A DNA stretch of 57,322 nucleotides from Chryseosolibacter indicum (lineage in GTDB: Bacteria > Bacteroidota > Bacteroidia > Cytophagales > Cyclobacteriaceae). The DNA lies in the NCBI RefSeq assembly GCF_018598585.1, contig NZ_JAHESD010000034.1, forward strand, positions 1 through 57,322, read 5' to 3'. The position numbers and the translations under genes are program-made. The notes beneath the pieces were generated by a model, which was not told the origin of the DNA, made no database searches, and saw only the letters and a program-made list of their open reading frames with translations. Below, piece after piece: positions 18,349 through 27,244 of this stretch (the stretch's first letter is position 1; each line of letters opens with the position of its first letter).

Positions 18349-19458
18349 TTATTTTAAAATAGCTCTAACAGCATCACAAACAACATCAATATCATCGGGC
18401 CTTAATGCCAATCCACTAGGTAAATAGAAACCTCTGCGTGCAACTCGTTCCGACACTGGGTACGTTTCATTTTTAAACAGTCCCATTTTATGAAAAACCG
18501 GTTGTTCATGCATAGGCCAGAAAAAGGGACGCGTGCCAATTTTTTTTTCTGCCAACTTCTTCATTGCTCCCTCAGCATCAAAACCAACGGTGTCGTCTAA
18601 AACAATAGCATAAACCCAATAAATATTCTCTGCCTCATTGTTCTTTTCTAGAGGTAACTGAATGCCTTTAACGTCTTTCAACAACGAAGTATATTTTTTA
18701 CCCATAGCTCTCTTGATGGCAATAAATTCATCGAGTCTTTCCAACTGCGCCAAACCCAATGCAGCTTGTAGGTTAGTCATCCTGAAATTGAACCCGAGAT
18801 CGTAATGTATAAATCGCTTCGCAGGAATAAAACAAAGATTACGGAGTGATCTACATTTCTCTGCAAGCGCTTCATCATCGGTCATGATCATTCCACCTTC
18901 CCCTGTGGTAATGTGCTTATTGGGATAAAAACTAAATGTGCTTATTTCTCCAAAGCTTCCAATAGGTTTTCCGTCATATAGTTGACCATGCTGTTCTGCT
19001 GCGTCTTCAATGATTTTTAAACCATGTTTTTCCGCAATAGCAATAACAGCGTTCATATTTACGGGCAATCCGTATATATGAACCACCATAATAGCTTTTG
19101 TTCTGTCAGTGATTTTCGCCTCAATCTCATCTACGTTCATATTCCAATCGTCCGGATTACAATCAACCAATACGGGTTTGGCACCAACCCTTACAATTGC
19201 AGCCGCGCAGGAAACAATAGTAAATGTAGGCATGATTACTTCATCACCTTCTCCGATACCGAGGGCTAGAATAGCAGCGTCAATAGCCACGGATCCATTA
19301 GAAACAGCTATACCAAATTTTCTCCCTACCTTAGCAGCCATTTTTTCTTCAAATTCTTTAATAAAGGGACCCTCGGAAGAAATCCATCCTGTGTCAATAC
19401 ATTGGTTTAGATATTTCTTTTCGTTACCGTTCAATAGCGGCTCATTTACTGGTATCAT
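18349..19458 (-). CDS. Perosamine-synthase-like DegT aminotransferase
   Basis: A 369-residue PLP aminotransferase of the ArnB/Per group. The N-terminus MIPVNEPLLNGNEKKYL and the downstream CIDTGWISSEGP closely follow the pattern of GDP-perosamine synthases. The PLP lysine is in FSFYPNKHITTGEGG. Such enzymes aminate a 4-keto-6-deoxy sugar nucleotide at C4. No GDP-mannose dehydratase or other 4,6-dehydratase lies in the window, so the substrate must come from genes elsewhere. It is part of a tight block with a cupin (2 bp gap) and a methyltransferase. Confidence 0.88.
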   Translation of the reverse strand: MIPVNEPLLNGNEKKYLNQCIDTGWISSEGPFIKEFEEKMAAKVGRKFGIAVSNGSVAIDAAILALGIGEGDEVIMPTFTIVSCAAAIVRVGAKPVLVDCNPDDWNMNVDEIEAKITDRTKAIMVVHIYGLPVNMNAVIAIAEKHGLKIIEDAAEQHGQLYDGKPIGSFGEISTFSFYPNKHITTGEGGMIMTDDEALAEKCRSLRNLCFIPAKRFIHYDLGFNFRMTNLQAALGLAQLERLDEFIAIKRAMGKKYTSLLKDVKGIQLPLEKNNEAENIYWVYAIVLDDTVGFDAEGAMKKLAEKKIGTRPFFWPMHEQPVFHKMGLFKNETYPVSERVARRGFYLPSGLALRPDDIDVVCDAVRAILK

Positions 19459-19460
19459 AA

Positions 19461-19886
19461 TTAAAAGTGGGTTTTATCTGCTTCTACACCATTATACGGA
19501 CCTTGTTTTACTTCAAGCATTTCGCAATCTTCGAGCATTTCGAAGCCGTGGCCCCCTGACGCCAATAGAATGACGTCTCCTTCCGACAAAATTACACTAA
19601 TAATGTACTGGAGGGCATGGTCAAAAAGGTTGACCTTAACTTTTCCCCTCCTGATAACCAATACTTCCTGGGTGTAGTGTACTTCCCTTGTAACTTTATT
19701 GTGATAATGTGGTTTGATGGTGCCGCCTTTGGGATATTTAATTAGCCCAAGCTGTTGCGAGTATTCTCCTGGGGTAAAAAACTCAGTCCTTATAGGTTGA
19801 TAAGAACCCCGAATTATGTGACAAATGGGAACACTATGATCTTTGTCATATATCACTTCTACCCCTTGAGCTAATTCCTTTACCAT
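19461..19886 (-). CDS. Cupin-domain protein
   Basis: About 141 residues forming a single cupin barrel. The ATG at 19886 (MVKELAQGVEVIY) is preferred to an upstream TTG at 19907. The first cupin motif appears as IKPHYHNKVTREVHYTQEVLVIRRGKV (only parts quoted here: HYHNKV, VHYTQE) and the second as GDVILLASGGHGFEM. The histidines could bind a metal. Similar small cupins in polysaccharide loci include sugar-nucleotide isomerases and regulators, but no specific activity can be assigned. It sits between the flippase gene and the perosamine-synthase-like gene. Confidence 0.75.
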   Translation of the reverse strand: MVKELAQGVEVIYDKDHSVPICHIIRGSYQPIRTEFFTPGEYSQQLGLIKYPKGGTIKPHYHNKVTREVHYTQEVLVIRRGKVKVNLFDHALQYIISVILSEGDVILLASGGHGFEMLEDCEMLEVKQGPYNGVEADKTHF

Positions 19887-19908
19887 AATTGCTTTAGTTT
19901 TATTCAAT

Positions 19909-21447
19909 TTAAACTTCTTTAGACTGAAGCATACCTTTTACTGTTTTGATTATGACGGATGCATCAGAGATTTTGAGTACAAAGAAAATTAATATTATGT
20001 AAACCATAATAGCTAGTACGCCGCTCAAAAAAGTAGCAATCCATTCAGGAAGAACATTTGTGGCTTGGTAAAAGGTATGTGCTACCAGTCCACAAAACAT
20101 TGCGCTTAATAGTAGCTTTACTGTATCAACAAAAAGACCAGTAATACGAACGAACTTCCACTGAAGCAGAAATGCCAGTGATGCTACAATTGTGAATCCC
20201 GTGCTTAGGGTCAAGGTGAACGCAAGGCCAAGGTAGGTATATTTTAAGGACAGGATGTAGCCAACAACAATATAGATACCTACTTCGGCAATGGCTATTA
20301 ACGAAATCGTTATTGTTCTATTAGCGATATAGAATACCTTAACAACAATATTACCCAAACTTCCAAAAATAAAGGCGCCCATTAAAAGAGCCATAGTATT
20401 TGCCACTGCATGAGTGGCAACATGATCAAATGCTCCCCTTTCAAACAATATTGCTATTACCTGCTCCCGCATCGCAATAAGTATGGCGGCAATGGGCAAA
20501 GTTATGATAAGGATGAGAGTAATACCACGATTAAATGCATTATTAAAATCAACTTTATTTTCGGAGATCCACGCATCTGACATCAACGGATAGAAGGTAG
20601 TTACAATACTACCAGAGGCAATTGTTGCTAGAAGGAGGTATATCTGATTTCCATACCCAAGATAGGAAACACCGCCAGGTGGCAGATTAGACGCAATAAC
20701 TCTTTCTACAATAGTTGTTGAGCGATAAATCGCCCCTGAAAAAAAAAGAGGAAGAGCGTTGCTAAACAATGTTATTACATCTGCGTTAGCTTTCTTTGAA
20801 GTGGAGATACGAATTTTTTTAGAATACCGAAATACAAATGGGAGCAATAGAATTGCACTAATTACTGATCCTGTTAAGGTCCCTATAGCTAAACTCTTTA
20901 TTCCAACACTGTGAAAGAGCAAAACCACGATTAATGCAGTTATTGGTATCATAATTGGACTAATGGCAGGCAAAAGAAATTTACTTTCAACATGATGAAA
21001 AACAGCAATGAAGCTCGCCAATGATTGAAAAACCAAAGTGAAAATAAGGATATTGAATAATTCAACAGTGGCATTTAATTGAGTCTGGTTAAAGCCTGGT
21101 GCTATCAGGTGTACTATTTTCTCTGAAAAGAGAAATCCCAAAAGGGCAATTAACGTGAGACTTGCAAAACATAATAGTAAGACGCTACTAATAAAATTCT
21201 CTAGTTCCTCTTCAGATCTTCTCTTCTTTAATTCTATGAGAAAAGGAAGAAACATAACAGTTACAGAGCCTGTAAATAGTGTAGTAAAATATGTAGGAGC
21301 CGTTATAGCTAAAAAATACGAATCTCGCTCTTCCGTTGCTCCAAAGAAATAGGCTAGTACAATTTGTGAAACAAAATTAATTCCCACAGAAAGAAGAGAG
21401 AGGCCTGTAATTAGAATATTTGATCGTATAAATTTTGCAGAACTCAA
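19909..21447 (-). CDS. MurJ/MviN-family lipid-linked glycan flippase
   Basis: A 512-residue integral membrane protein of the MOP superfamily with about 14 membrane segments. Family features include the N-terminal GATEERDSYFLA region, PTYFTTLFTGS, and FERGAFD in the middle. MurJ flips lipid II for peptidoglycan. Because this copy is embedded in a polysaccharide cluster without a separate Wzx, it may instead move the polysaccharide repeat unit. That is inference from position. A TTG start at 21447 gives the expected N-terminus and no ATG is nearby. A 111-bp gap separates it from the acetyltransferase. Confidence 0.85.
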   Translation of the reverse strand: MSSAKFIRSNILITGLSLLSVGINFVSQIVLAYFFGATEERDSYFLAITAPTYFTTLFTGSVTVMFLPFLIELKKRRSEEELENFISSVLLLCFASLTLIALLGFLFSEKIVHLIAPGFNQTQLNATVELFNILIFTLVFQSLASFIAVFHHVESKFLLPAISPIMIPITALIVVLLFHSVGIKSLAIGTLTGSVISAILLLPFVFRYSKKIRISTSKKANADVITLFSNALPLFFSGAIYRSTTIVERVIASNLPPGGVSYLGYGNQIYLLLATIASGSIVTTFYPLMSDAWISENKVDFNNAFNRGITLILIITLPIAAILIAMREQVIAILFERGAFDHVATHAVANTMALLMGAFIFGSLGNIVVKVFYIANRTITISLIAIAEVGIYIVVGYILSLKYTYLGLAFTLTLSTGFTIVASLAFLLQWKFVRITGLFVDTVKLLLSAMFCGLVAHTFYQATNVLPEWIATFLSGVLAIMVYIILIFFVLKISDASVIIKTVKGMLQSKEV

Positions 21448-21558
21448 AATGTGTGATTTAATTTATATAGCAAGTTATAGCAATGATTGGATTTTTACTT
21501 TACCATTTCTAGTCCTGGCTCTTTAAAAAATCATTAGGTCATTATGTATTTTTAAATT

Positions 21559-22149
21559 TTAAGACTTTTCTACCTTATTTACCTTTTTATTTTGTAGCTC
21601 ATAAAGAATATAACTCTCCGGGCATGTTGCTAGTCCTTTTTCGTTAAAGATAAGCTTATGACCAAACTCACTCATCCATCCCACTTGCCTTGCCGGGTTT
21701 CCTACCACTAAAGCATAATCAGGTACATCTTTTGTTACCACTGCTCCAGCTCCTATAAAAGCAAAGCGGCCAATATCGTGACCACAAACAATAGTTGCGT
21801 TGGCACCAATAGTTGCTCCTTTTTTTACGAGGGTTTTAGCGTATTGGTTTTTTCTATTAACAGCACTTCGGGGATTAATTACATTTGTAAATACCACTGA
21901 CGGTCCGAGAAAAACATCGTCTTCACAAATTACACCAGTGTAAATAGATACGTTGTTTTGAACCTTTACATTATTGCCCAGAATTACCTGAGGAGAAACA
22001 ACAACATTCTGACCTATATTACAATTTTCTCCTATTTTACAATTAGGCATGACATGGCAGAAGTGCCATATCTTAGTCCCTACTCCTATTTCAGATCCTT
22101 CGTCAATTACGGCCGTTGGGTGTGCGAAGTATTGATTTTGTTCTTGCAT
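21559..22149 (-). CDS. wbpD: WbpD/WlbB-type N-acetyltransferase
   Basis: A 196-residue left-handed beta-helix (hexapeptide repeat) acetyltransferase. Its features closely follow enzymes that acetylate UDP-GlcNAc(3NH2)A at the 3-amino group: [15 protein letters not shown], the WHFCHVM motif, [32 protein letters not shown] and GNPARQVGW. It forms trimers in known members. The gene sits 6 bp after the WbpE-like aminotransferase, so the two steps of making a di-N-acetylated uronic acid are encoded together. The pathway substrate is inferred by similarity. Confidence 0.9.
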   Translation of the reverse strand: MQEQNQYFAHPTAVIDEGSEIGVGTKIWHFCHVMPNCKIGENCNIGQNVVVSPQVILGNNVKVQNNVSIYTGVICEDDVFLGPSVVFTNVINPRSAVNRKNQYAKTLVKKGATIGANATIVCGHDIGRFAFIGAGAVVTKDVPDYALVVGNPARQVGWMSEFGHKLIFNEKGLATCPESYILYELQNKKVNKVEKS

Positions 22150-22155
22150 AGCTGC

Positions 22156-23274
22156 TTAGAAGCTGGAAATAGTTTCGCAAATATAATCTAATTCTTCTTT
22201 TTCCATTTCAGTATGCACGGGAAGTGAGATGACAGTTCTCGAAAGTTTTTCTGTAACAGGAAATGAACCTTCATCGAAACCCTCCCTTCGATATGCCTTT
22301 TGAAGATGTAAAGGCACCGGGTAATAAATCATGGAAGGGATGTTTTTTGAAGTCAGGTACTTCTGAAATTCATTTCTATCCCTGTTTACAACCTTTACTG
22401 TATACTGATGGAAAACATGTGTTGTGTTGATGGCACGGTAAGGTAAGCTTAGGAATGATTTAGGTAAATGCTGGTCGTAATACAGAGCCACTTCATTTCT
22501 CTTTTTCTCGTACTCATCCAGATATTTAAGCTTTACATTTAAAATTACTGCTTGCAATGTATCTAATCGGCTGTTAACTCCGATGATGTCATGATGATAT
22601 TTTACCCTTTGACCGTGGTTAGCAATCATCCTGATTTTTTCAGCCAGCGTTGGATCATTTGTCATGATTGCCCCTCCATCGCCATAGCAGCCTAGGTTCT
22701 TGGAAGGAAAAAAAGATGTAGTGCCAATTGTACCAATAGTTCCGGCATTTTCTACTGTCCCATCTGAGAAAGTGTATTTTGCACCTAAAGCTTGTGCAGT
22801 ATCTTCAATAACAAATAATCCGTACTTATCTGCTATTTCCATGATAGGCTCCATGTCGGCGCACTGGCCGTATAAATGTACGGGAACAATAGCCTTTGTT
22901 CTTCGGGTTATTTTGTTTTCAATCTGATTGATATCGATGTTAAAGGTATCTTCATCAACATCAATAAAAACAGGAGTAAGTTTTAACAAGGCTATCACTT
23001 CAGCAGTGGCAACGTATGTATGTACGGGAAGAACTACTTCATCTCCAGGCTGAAGATCTAATGCCATCATTGCAATCTGTAAAGCATCGGTACCATTCGC
23101 ACAGGGAATCACATGATCAACATTAAGAAATTTACTTAAGGAAGACGCAAATTCATTTACTTCCGGGCCGTGTATAAATGCCGTTGAAGTAAGCACCCTT
23201 TCGATTGCCTGATCTATTTCTGGCTTAATGCGCAGATACTGCTTATGCAGATCCACCATCTTAATCCCTGTCAT
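22156..23274 (-). CDS. wbpE: WbpE-type UDP-sugar aminotransferase
   Basis: A 372-residue DegT/DnrJ PLP aminotransferase. It begins with the family N-terminus KMVDLHKQYLRIKPEID, has the EDTAQALGAKY motif and the PLP lysine in TSFFPSKNLGCYGDGG. This matches the WbpE/WlbC branch that aminates UDP-3-keto-GlcNAcA using glutamate. It is next to the matching acetyltransferase and two genes from a UDP-sugar dehydrogenase. The Gfo/Idh-type 3-dehydrogenase (WbpB/WlbA) that should feed it was not found in the window. Confidence 0.9.
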   Translation of the reverse strand: MTGIKMVDLHKQYLRIKPEIDQAIERVLTSTAFIHGPEVNEFASSLSKFLNVDHVIPCANGTDALQIAMMALDLQPGDEVVLPVHTYVATAEVIALLKLTPVFIDVDEDTFNIDINQIENKITRRTKAIVPVHLYGQCADMEPIMEIADKYGLFVIEDTAQALGAKYTFSDGTVENAGTIGTIGTTSFFPSKNLGCYGDGGAIMTNDPTLAEKIRMIANHGQRVKYHHDIIGVNSRLDTLQAVILNVKLKYLDEYEKKRNEVALYYDQHLPKSFLSLPYRAINTTHVFHQYTVKVVNRDRNEFQKYLTSKNIPSMIYYPVPLHLQKAYRREGFDEGSFPVTEKLSRTVISLPVHTEMEKEELDYICETISSF

Positions 23275-23302
23275 TGCTAAGTGAGGTTCTTTCGTTTATT
23301 GA

Positions 23303-24328
23303 TTATTTAGACATTAACTTCTTCTCCCATTGCCATGCGTGAAGCAGCCCCTCAGCCATTGTATACCGGGTTTTCCAATTGAATGCCTTGTTTAACTTAT
23401 CGGCATTAGCATAAACCTTCTCTACATCACCTGGTCTTCTTGGCCCGATTGTATAAGGCAAATTTACGCCGGTTACTTTCTTAAATAGTTCCACCAATTC
23501 AAGTACTGATGCTCCAACACCTGTACCAAGATTGAAGACGTCATACAAATTTTCCTTTGGTTGACCATCTAAATACTCCATTGCTTTGACGTGTGCTGTA
23601 GCTACATCTACTACATGGATAAAGTCTCTGATACATGAACCATCGGGTGTGTTATAATCATTTCCAAATACAGTAAGCTTCTCTCGTTTGCCCGCAGCTG
23701 TTTGCGTAATAAAGGGCACCAAATTACCTGGCACTCCTATCGGCAATTCTCCGATTAATGCAGAAGGGTGAGCTCCGATAGGATTAAAGTAACGGAGTGA
23801 AATGACTCTATAGCCTGTCTTGTAGGCATCTTCAAGAATACGTTCACACATTTGCTTTGTCGCGCCATAGGGAGACTCAGCCTTTTTAAATGGCGTATTC
23901 TCATCTACTTGTACTGAATCAGGTTGACCATATACGGTACAAGAGGAAGAGAATATGATATCAGCAACGTTATTTTCCTTCATCACCTCGAGAAGCGCAA
24001 TAAGGGATCCAACATTGTTGCGATAGTATGCTAATGGTTTTTCAACAGATTCATTTACGGATTTAAAAGCAGCAAAATGCAATACACAGGAAAAAGGTCC
24101 TTGGGTGGAAAATATGTTTTGAAGAAATTCTTTATCCGTACAATCTCCCTCCAAGAACGTTGGTTTTTTTCCAAGTATCTTCTCCATGCCGTCCAAGAGC
24201 GTTCTGTCACTTTTTGAAAAATTATCTACTATTACTGTTTCATAACCAGCTTGTATAAGCTCGACTGCTGTATGGGCACCAATAAATCCGGCACCACCTG
24301 TTACAAGGACCTTTTTATTACTCATCAT
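23303..24328 (-). CDS. galE: UDP-glucose 4-epimerase
   Basis: A 341-residue extended short-chain dehydrogenase that interconverts UDP-glucose/UDP-galactose, or the N-acetyl forms, using bound NAD. Visible motifs are the Rossmann GGAGFIGAHT near the N-terminus, FSSSCTVYGQP with the catalytic Ser/Thr region, the catalytic YGATKQMCE Tyr-x3-Lys, and RYFNPIGAHPS typical of GalE. It lies 2 bp downstream of the UDP-sugar dehydrogenase gene on the minus strand, so it belongs to the polysaccharide operon and supplies a donor sugar. Confidence 0.95.
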   Translation of the reverse strand: MMSNKKVLVTGGAGFIGAHTAVELIQAGYETVIVDNFSKSDRTLLDGMEKILGKKPTFLEGDCTDKEFLQNIFSTQGPFSCVLHFAAFKSVNESVEKPLAYYRNNVGSLIALLEVMKENNVADIIFSSSCTVYGQPDSVQVDENTPFKKAESPYGATKQMCERILEDAYKTGYRVISLRYFNPIGAHPSALIGELPIGVPGNLVPFITQTAAGKREKLTVFGNDYNTPDGSCIRDFIHVVDVATAHVKAMEYLDGQPKENLYDVFNLGTGVGASVLELVELFKKVTGVNLPYTIGPRRPGDVEKVYANADKLNKAFNWKTRYTMAEGLLHAWQWEKKLMSK

Positions 24329-24330
24329 TT

Positions 24331-25581
24331 TTATAATCGTGCTGTTATATCTGATTTTTTCAAAAAGCCTTTTACGTCATAAACTACAGCGCTTTCATGC
24401 TTTAGTTTATTCAGGTCTAGGTCTGCAAACTCTTTATGACTAACCGCCAGAACAATGGCATGATACTTCTTGCTAATGGAGCTTATCATTGTTAGGCCAT
24501 ATTCATGAAAAACCTCTTCGGCTTTTGCCTGAGGATCGTATATATCTACTTTAGCCCCAAAACTTTGCAACTCTCTAATAACATCCACTACCCTACTGTT
24601 TCTGATGTCAGGGCAATTCTCTTTAAATGTTATGCCAAGAACCAGCACTTCTCCTTGGTTAATTGGAAGATTATTACGGGCCATGAGCTTGATAACATTG
24701 TTTGCGATATGAATACCCATGTTATCATTAATTCTTCTTCCGGCTAGTATCACTTCCGGATGATATCCTAATCCTTCTGCCTTATGTGTAAGGTAATAAG
24801 GATCAACACCAATGCAATGACCACCTACGAGGCCCGGGCGAAAGGGAAGAAAATTCCATTTAGTACCGGCTGCCTCAAGAACCTCGATTGTATCTATGCC
24901 CATGCGGTCGAAAATAAGAGCAAGTTCATTGACAAAGGCTATATTGATATCACGTTGCGAATTCTCAATAACTTTAGCAGCTTCTGCAACTTTAATAGAT
25001 GAGGCCTTATGTGTTCCAGCCTTAACTATCTTTTTGTAAAGGAGATCAACTTTTTCAGCTACCTCTGCCGTACTTCCGCTGGTTACTTTTTTAATTGTAC
25101 TCACACGGTGTAATTTATCCCCTGGATTGATGCGTTCCGGCGAGTAACCACAGTAAAAGTCTACGTTAAACTTTAATCCGCTTGTCTTTTCGAGAATAGG
25201 AACGCATACTTCTTCAGTGCAACCTGGATATACTGTTGACTCGTAAATCACAATATCCCCTCTTTTTAAAACGCTGCCCACTGTACGGCTGGCACTTTCA
25301 AGTGGCCTTAAGTCAGGCTTTTTAAAATCATCGACCGGTGTTGGGACTGTTACTACAAAAAAGTTAGCACTTCTAAGATCGTTAGTATCAGAAGAATAAG
25401 AAAGATTGGTAGATAAGCTTAATTCTTCTCTGTCAACCTCACGCGTGCGATCAATTCCTCTTTTTAATTCTTCAATCCTTTCTTTATTGATATCAAAACC
25501 TATTACGTTCAATACTTTACCAAATTCCACAGCGAGCGGTAGGCCTACGTAACCAAGACCTATAATTGCAATTTTCTCCAT
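24331..25581 (-). CDS. UDP-N-acetylhexosamine 6-dehydrogenase (TviB/WbpO type)
   Basis: A 416-residue NAD-dependent nucleotide-sugar dehydrogenase that oxidises C6 of a UDP-N-acetylhexosamine to a uronic acid in two steps. It has the N-terminal GLGYVGLPLAVEFG Rossmann motif, YESTVYPGCTEE, and the catalytic cysteine in GGHCIGVDPYYL. The KAEGLGYHPE segment is common in the TviB/WbpO/WbpA group. Whether it uses UDP-GlcNAc or UDP-GalNAc cannot be told from sequence. With the WbpE- and WbpD-like genes it suggests a di-N-acetylated uronic acid in the polymer. It is the first gene of the minus-strand cluster and has a -7 box upstream. Confidence 0.92.
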   Translation of the reverse strand: MEKIAIIGLGYVGLPLAVEFGKVLNVIGFDINKERIEELKRGIDRTREVDREELSLSTNLSYSSDTNDLRSANFFVVTVPTPVDDFKKPDLRPLESASRTVGSVLKRGDIVIYESTVYPGCTEEVCVPILEKTSGLKFNVDFYCGYSPERINPGDKLHRVSTIKKVTSGSTAEVAEKVDLLYKKIVKAGTHKASSIKVAEAAKVIENSQRDINIAFVNELALIFDRMGIDTIEVLEAAGTKWNFLPFRPGLVGGHCIGVDPYYLTHKAEGLGYHPEVILAGRRINDNMGIHIANNVIKLMARNNLPINQGEVLVLGITFKENCPDIRNSRVVDVIRELQSFGAKVDIYDPQAKAEEVFHEYGLTMISSISKKYHAIVLAVSHKEFADLDLNKLKHESAVVYDVKGFLKKSDITARL

Positions 25582-25597
25582 GTAAACAAATAAACTG

Positions 25598-25605
25598 CAA
25601 AACTA
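25598..25605 (-). promoter_or_regulatory. Bacteroidota -7 box for the polysaccharide cluster
   Basis: On the minus strand this reads TAGTTTTG, a full match to TAnnTTTG, 16 bp before the ATG of the UDP-sugar dehydrogenase gene. It lies in the 77-bp divergent gap shared with the Wzz-like gene. No good -33 box is visible. Confidence 0.4.
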
Positions 25606-25658
25606 ATAGATTAGGGCGATTTTATAATATTTTATATTTTCGCGCTGTAATTTGTCAA

Positions 25659-26528
25659 ATGGAAGCTAGGAACACGAACCCGGACGAAATCGATTTACTT
25701 GATCTATTCTTAAAATTCGTCCTAATCATTAAAAATAACGCCCTGACAATACTCCTTTTCTTTATCGTTGGTACTGTTATTGGAACGCTATATTATTATT
25801 CTTCGAAAAAGGTATATGAAAACGGGTTGCTTATAAGATCAACTATACTAGCGGATGCCTCCAGTAAAGTGATTTTTGAGAATCTGAACAATTTCCTTAA
25901 AGAAGATAATAAAGCAGAAGCTAGCAAGTTATTGAACTTAACACCTGAAGAAGCTGCTAATATATCATCAATTAAAATTGACGATAAAGAATTAAGAGAA
26001 AGCATGCCTCAAAATCCAAAAGAGAAACCTGCAGTTCTATTTCTTATCAAAGCCAGAACATACAACCAGGATTTTCTGCCGAGGCTTGAAAAAGGAATTA
26101 TATACTTCATTGAAAACAATCCATACGTAAAGATTCGGATTGAACAGAACAAGAAGAATCTAACCGAGTTGGTTAAAAAATCGGAAGAAGAGATCAAGTC
26201 ATTGGAAAGCTTGAAAGAGCGGTTCTATGAGGGATCTTTCTTTAGAGAGAAGAAGGACGGCAGTATTTTATTTGATCCGACAGAAATCAATAGCAAAATT
26301 ATAGAGCTTACTGAAAAGAAGCACGAGTATCAAAACGAGTTAGACCTGGTACAGAGCGTTCAGGTAATTCAACCATTCATTGCCCTTCAGAATCCCGTTT
26401 CTCCCAACCTGGCTCTTACTATTTCAGCAGGTGCCTTTTTCGGAATGGTGATGGTGGGAATTTTCATTGCTTTTAAGTCTGTAAGGAAACTTGTGCGAAT
26501 GGCAGAGGCTAACCAGTCAGCAGCTTGA
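25659..26528 (+). CDS. Wzz-like polysaccharide chain-length protein
   Basis: About 289 residues from the ATG at 25659 (MEARNTNPDEIDLLDLF). Earlier in-frame starts would run back through the promoter gap and the dehydrogenase start. It has the chain-length-determinant plan: a membrane segment near residues 25-48, a periplasmic helical region with coiled-coil character (about 150-225), a short Pro-containing motif FIALQNPVSPN, and a second membrane segment (about 245-268). No tyrosine-kinase domain is attached. It is divergent from the polysaccharide cluster and probably sets polymer length. Its stop codon overlaps the ccmB start by 3 bases. Confidence 0.85.
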   Translation: MEARNTNPDEIDLLDLFLKFVLIIKNNALTILLFFIVGTVIGTLYYYSSKKVYENGLLIRSTILADASSKVIFENLNNFLKEDNKAEASKLLNLTPEEAANISSIKIDDKELRESMPQNPKEKPAVLFLIKARTYNQDFLPRLEKGIIYFIENNPYVKIRIEQNKKNLTELVKKSEEEIKSLESLKERFYEGSFFREKKDGSILFDPTEINSKIIELTEKKHEYQNELDLVQSVQVIQPFIALQNPVSPNLALTISAGAFFGMVMVGIFIAFKSVRKLVRMAEANQSAA

Positions 26529-27181
26529 TTTATAGATTAATAGTTAAAGAATTTACACTAGAACTAAGACGAAAATCGGTCATTTCCGGTATTGCGCTAT
26601 ACCTTATAAGCCTGGTTTTTATTTGTTACCTCTCTTTCAGCTTAAGATTAAGTGTTATATCTGAAGCCATATGGTCTGCATTATTCTGGCTCGCAATTCT
26701 GTTTTCCGTTATTAACAGTGTGGCAAAAAGCTTTATAGGCGAAAAGCGCGGGCTGTCCCTTTATTACTATACTATCGCCAGTCCTAAAGCTATTATCATT
26801 TCAAAGATTATCTACAACTCGCTACTTTGTTTTATACTCTCGCTTCTCGGATATGTTTTATTCCAGGTATTTATCTCTGATCCTGTTCAAGACACTCCGC
26901 TCTTTTTCCTAACCCTTATCCTTACATCAACCGCATTTTCTTCGGCGCTAAGCCTTATCTCCGGAATAGCGTCAAAAACCAATCACAGTAATATTTTGAT
27001 GGCTGTTCTTAGCTTTCCTATTATCATAAGCATTCTTTTAATGGCTATTAAAGTCACTAAAAATGTTCTTGATGGGCTGGATTGGTCTGCCAGCTATGAC
27101 GAGCTTCTTAACCTCATGGCAATTAATTGTATTTTATCAGGGTTAGCGTACCTACTCTTCCCGTATATTTGGCGGAGCTAA
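26525..27181 (+). CDS. ccmB: Haem exporter membrane subunit CcmB
   Basis: A 218-residue inner-membrane protein with about six membrane segments, belonging to the ABC-2-like CcmB family of cytochrome c maturation system I. The N-terminal RLIVKEFTLELRRK matches the usual cytoplasmic KEFxLExR motif, and the internal KSFIGEKRGLSLYYY is conserved. The start is a TTG within the end of the Wzz-like gene. The CcmA ATPase partner is not encoded here, as is common in Bacteroidota where ccmA is often elsewhere. It is followed by ccmC 63 bp downstream. Confidence 0.9.
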   Translation: MIYRLIVKEFTLELRRKSVISGIALYLISLVFICYLSFSLRLSVISEAIWSALFWLAILFSVINSVAKSFIGEKRGLSLYYYTIASPKAIIISKIIYNSLLCFILSLLGYVLFQVFISDPVQDTPLFFLTLILTSTAFSSALSLISGIASKTNHSNILMAVLSFPIIISILLMAIKVTKNVLDGLDWSASYDELLNLMAINCILSGLAYLLFPYIWRS

Positions 27182-27244
27182 AACCAGGCACTAAAGCAAT
27201 CATCAGTAGCCAAGTCTACCCAGTTGCTAAAGCCACCAGATTTT

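Noticed and set aside
25566-25658. 31-residue N-terminal extension of the Wzz-like protein
   Set aside because: It would start inside the divergent dehydrogenase gene and cross the promoter gap, and the extra residues look non-coding.
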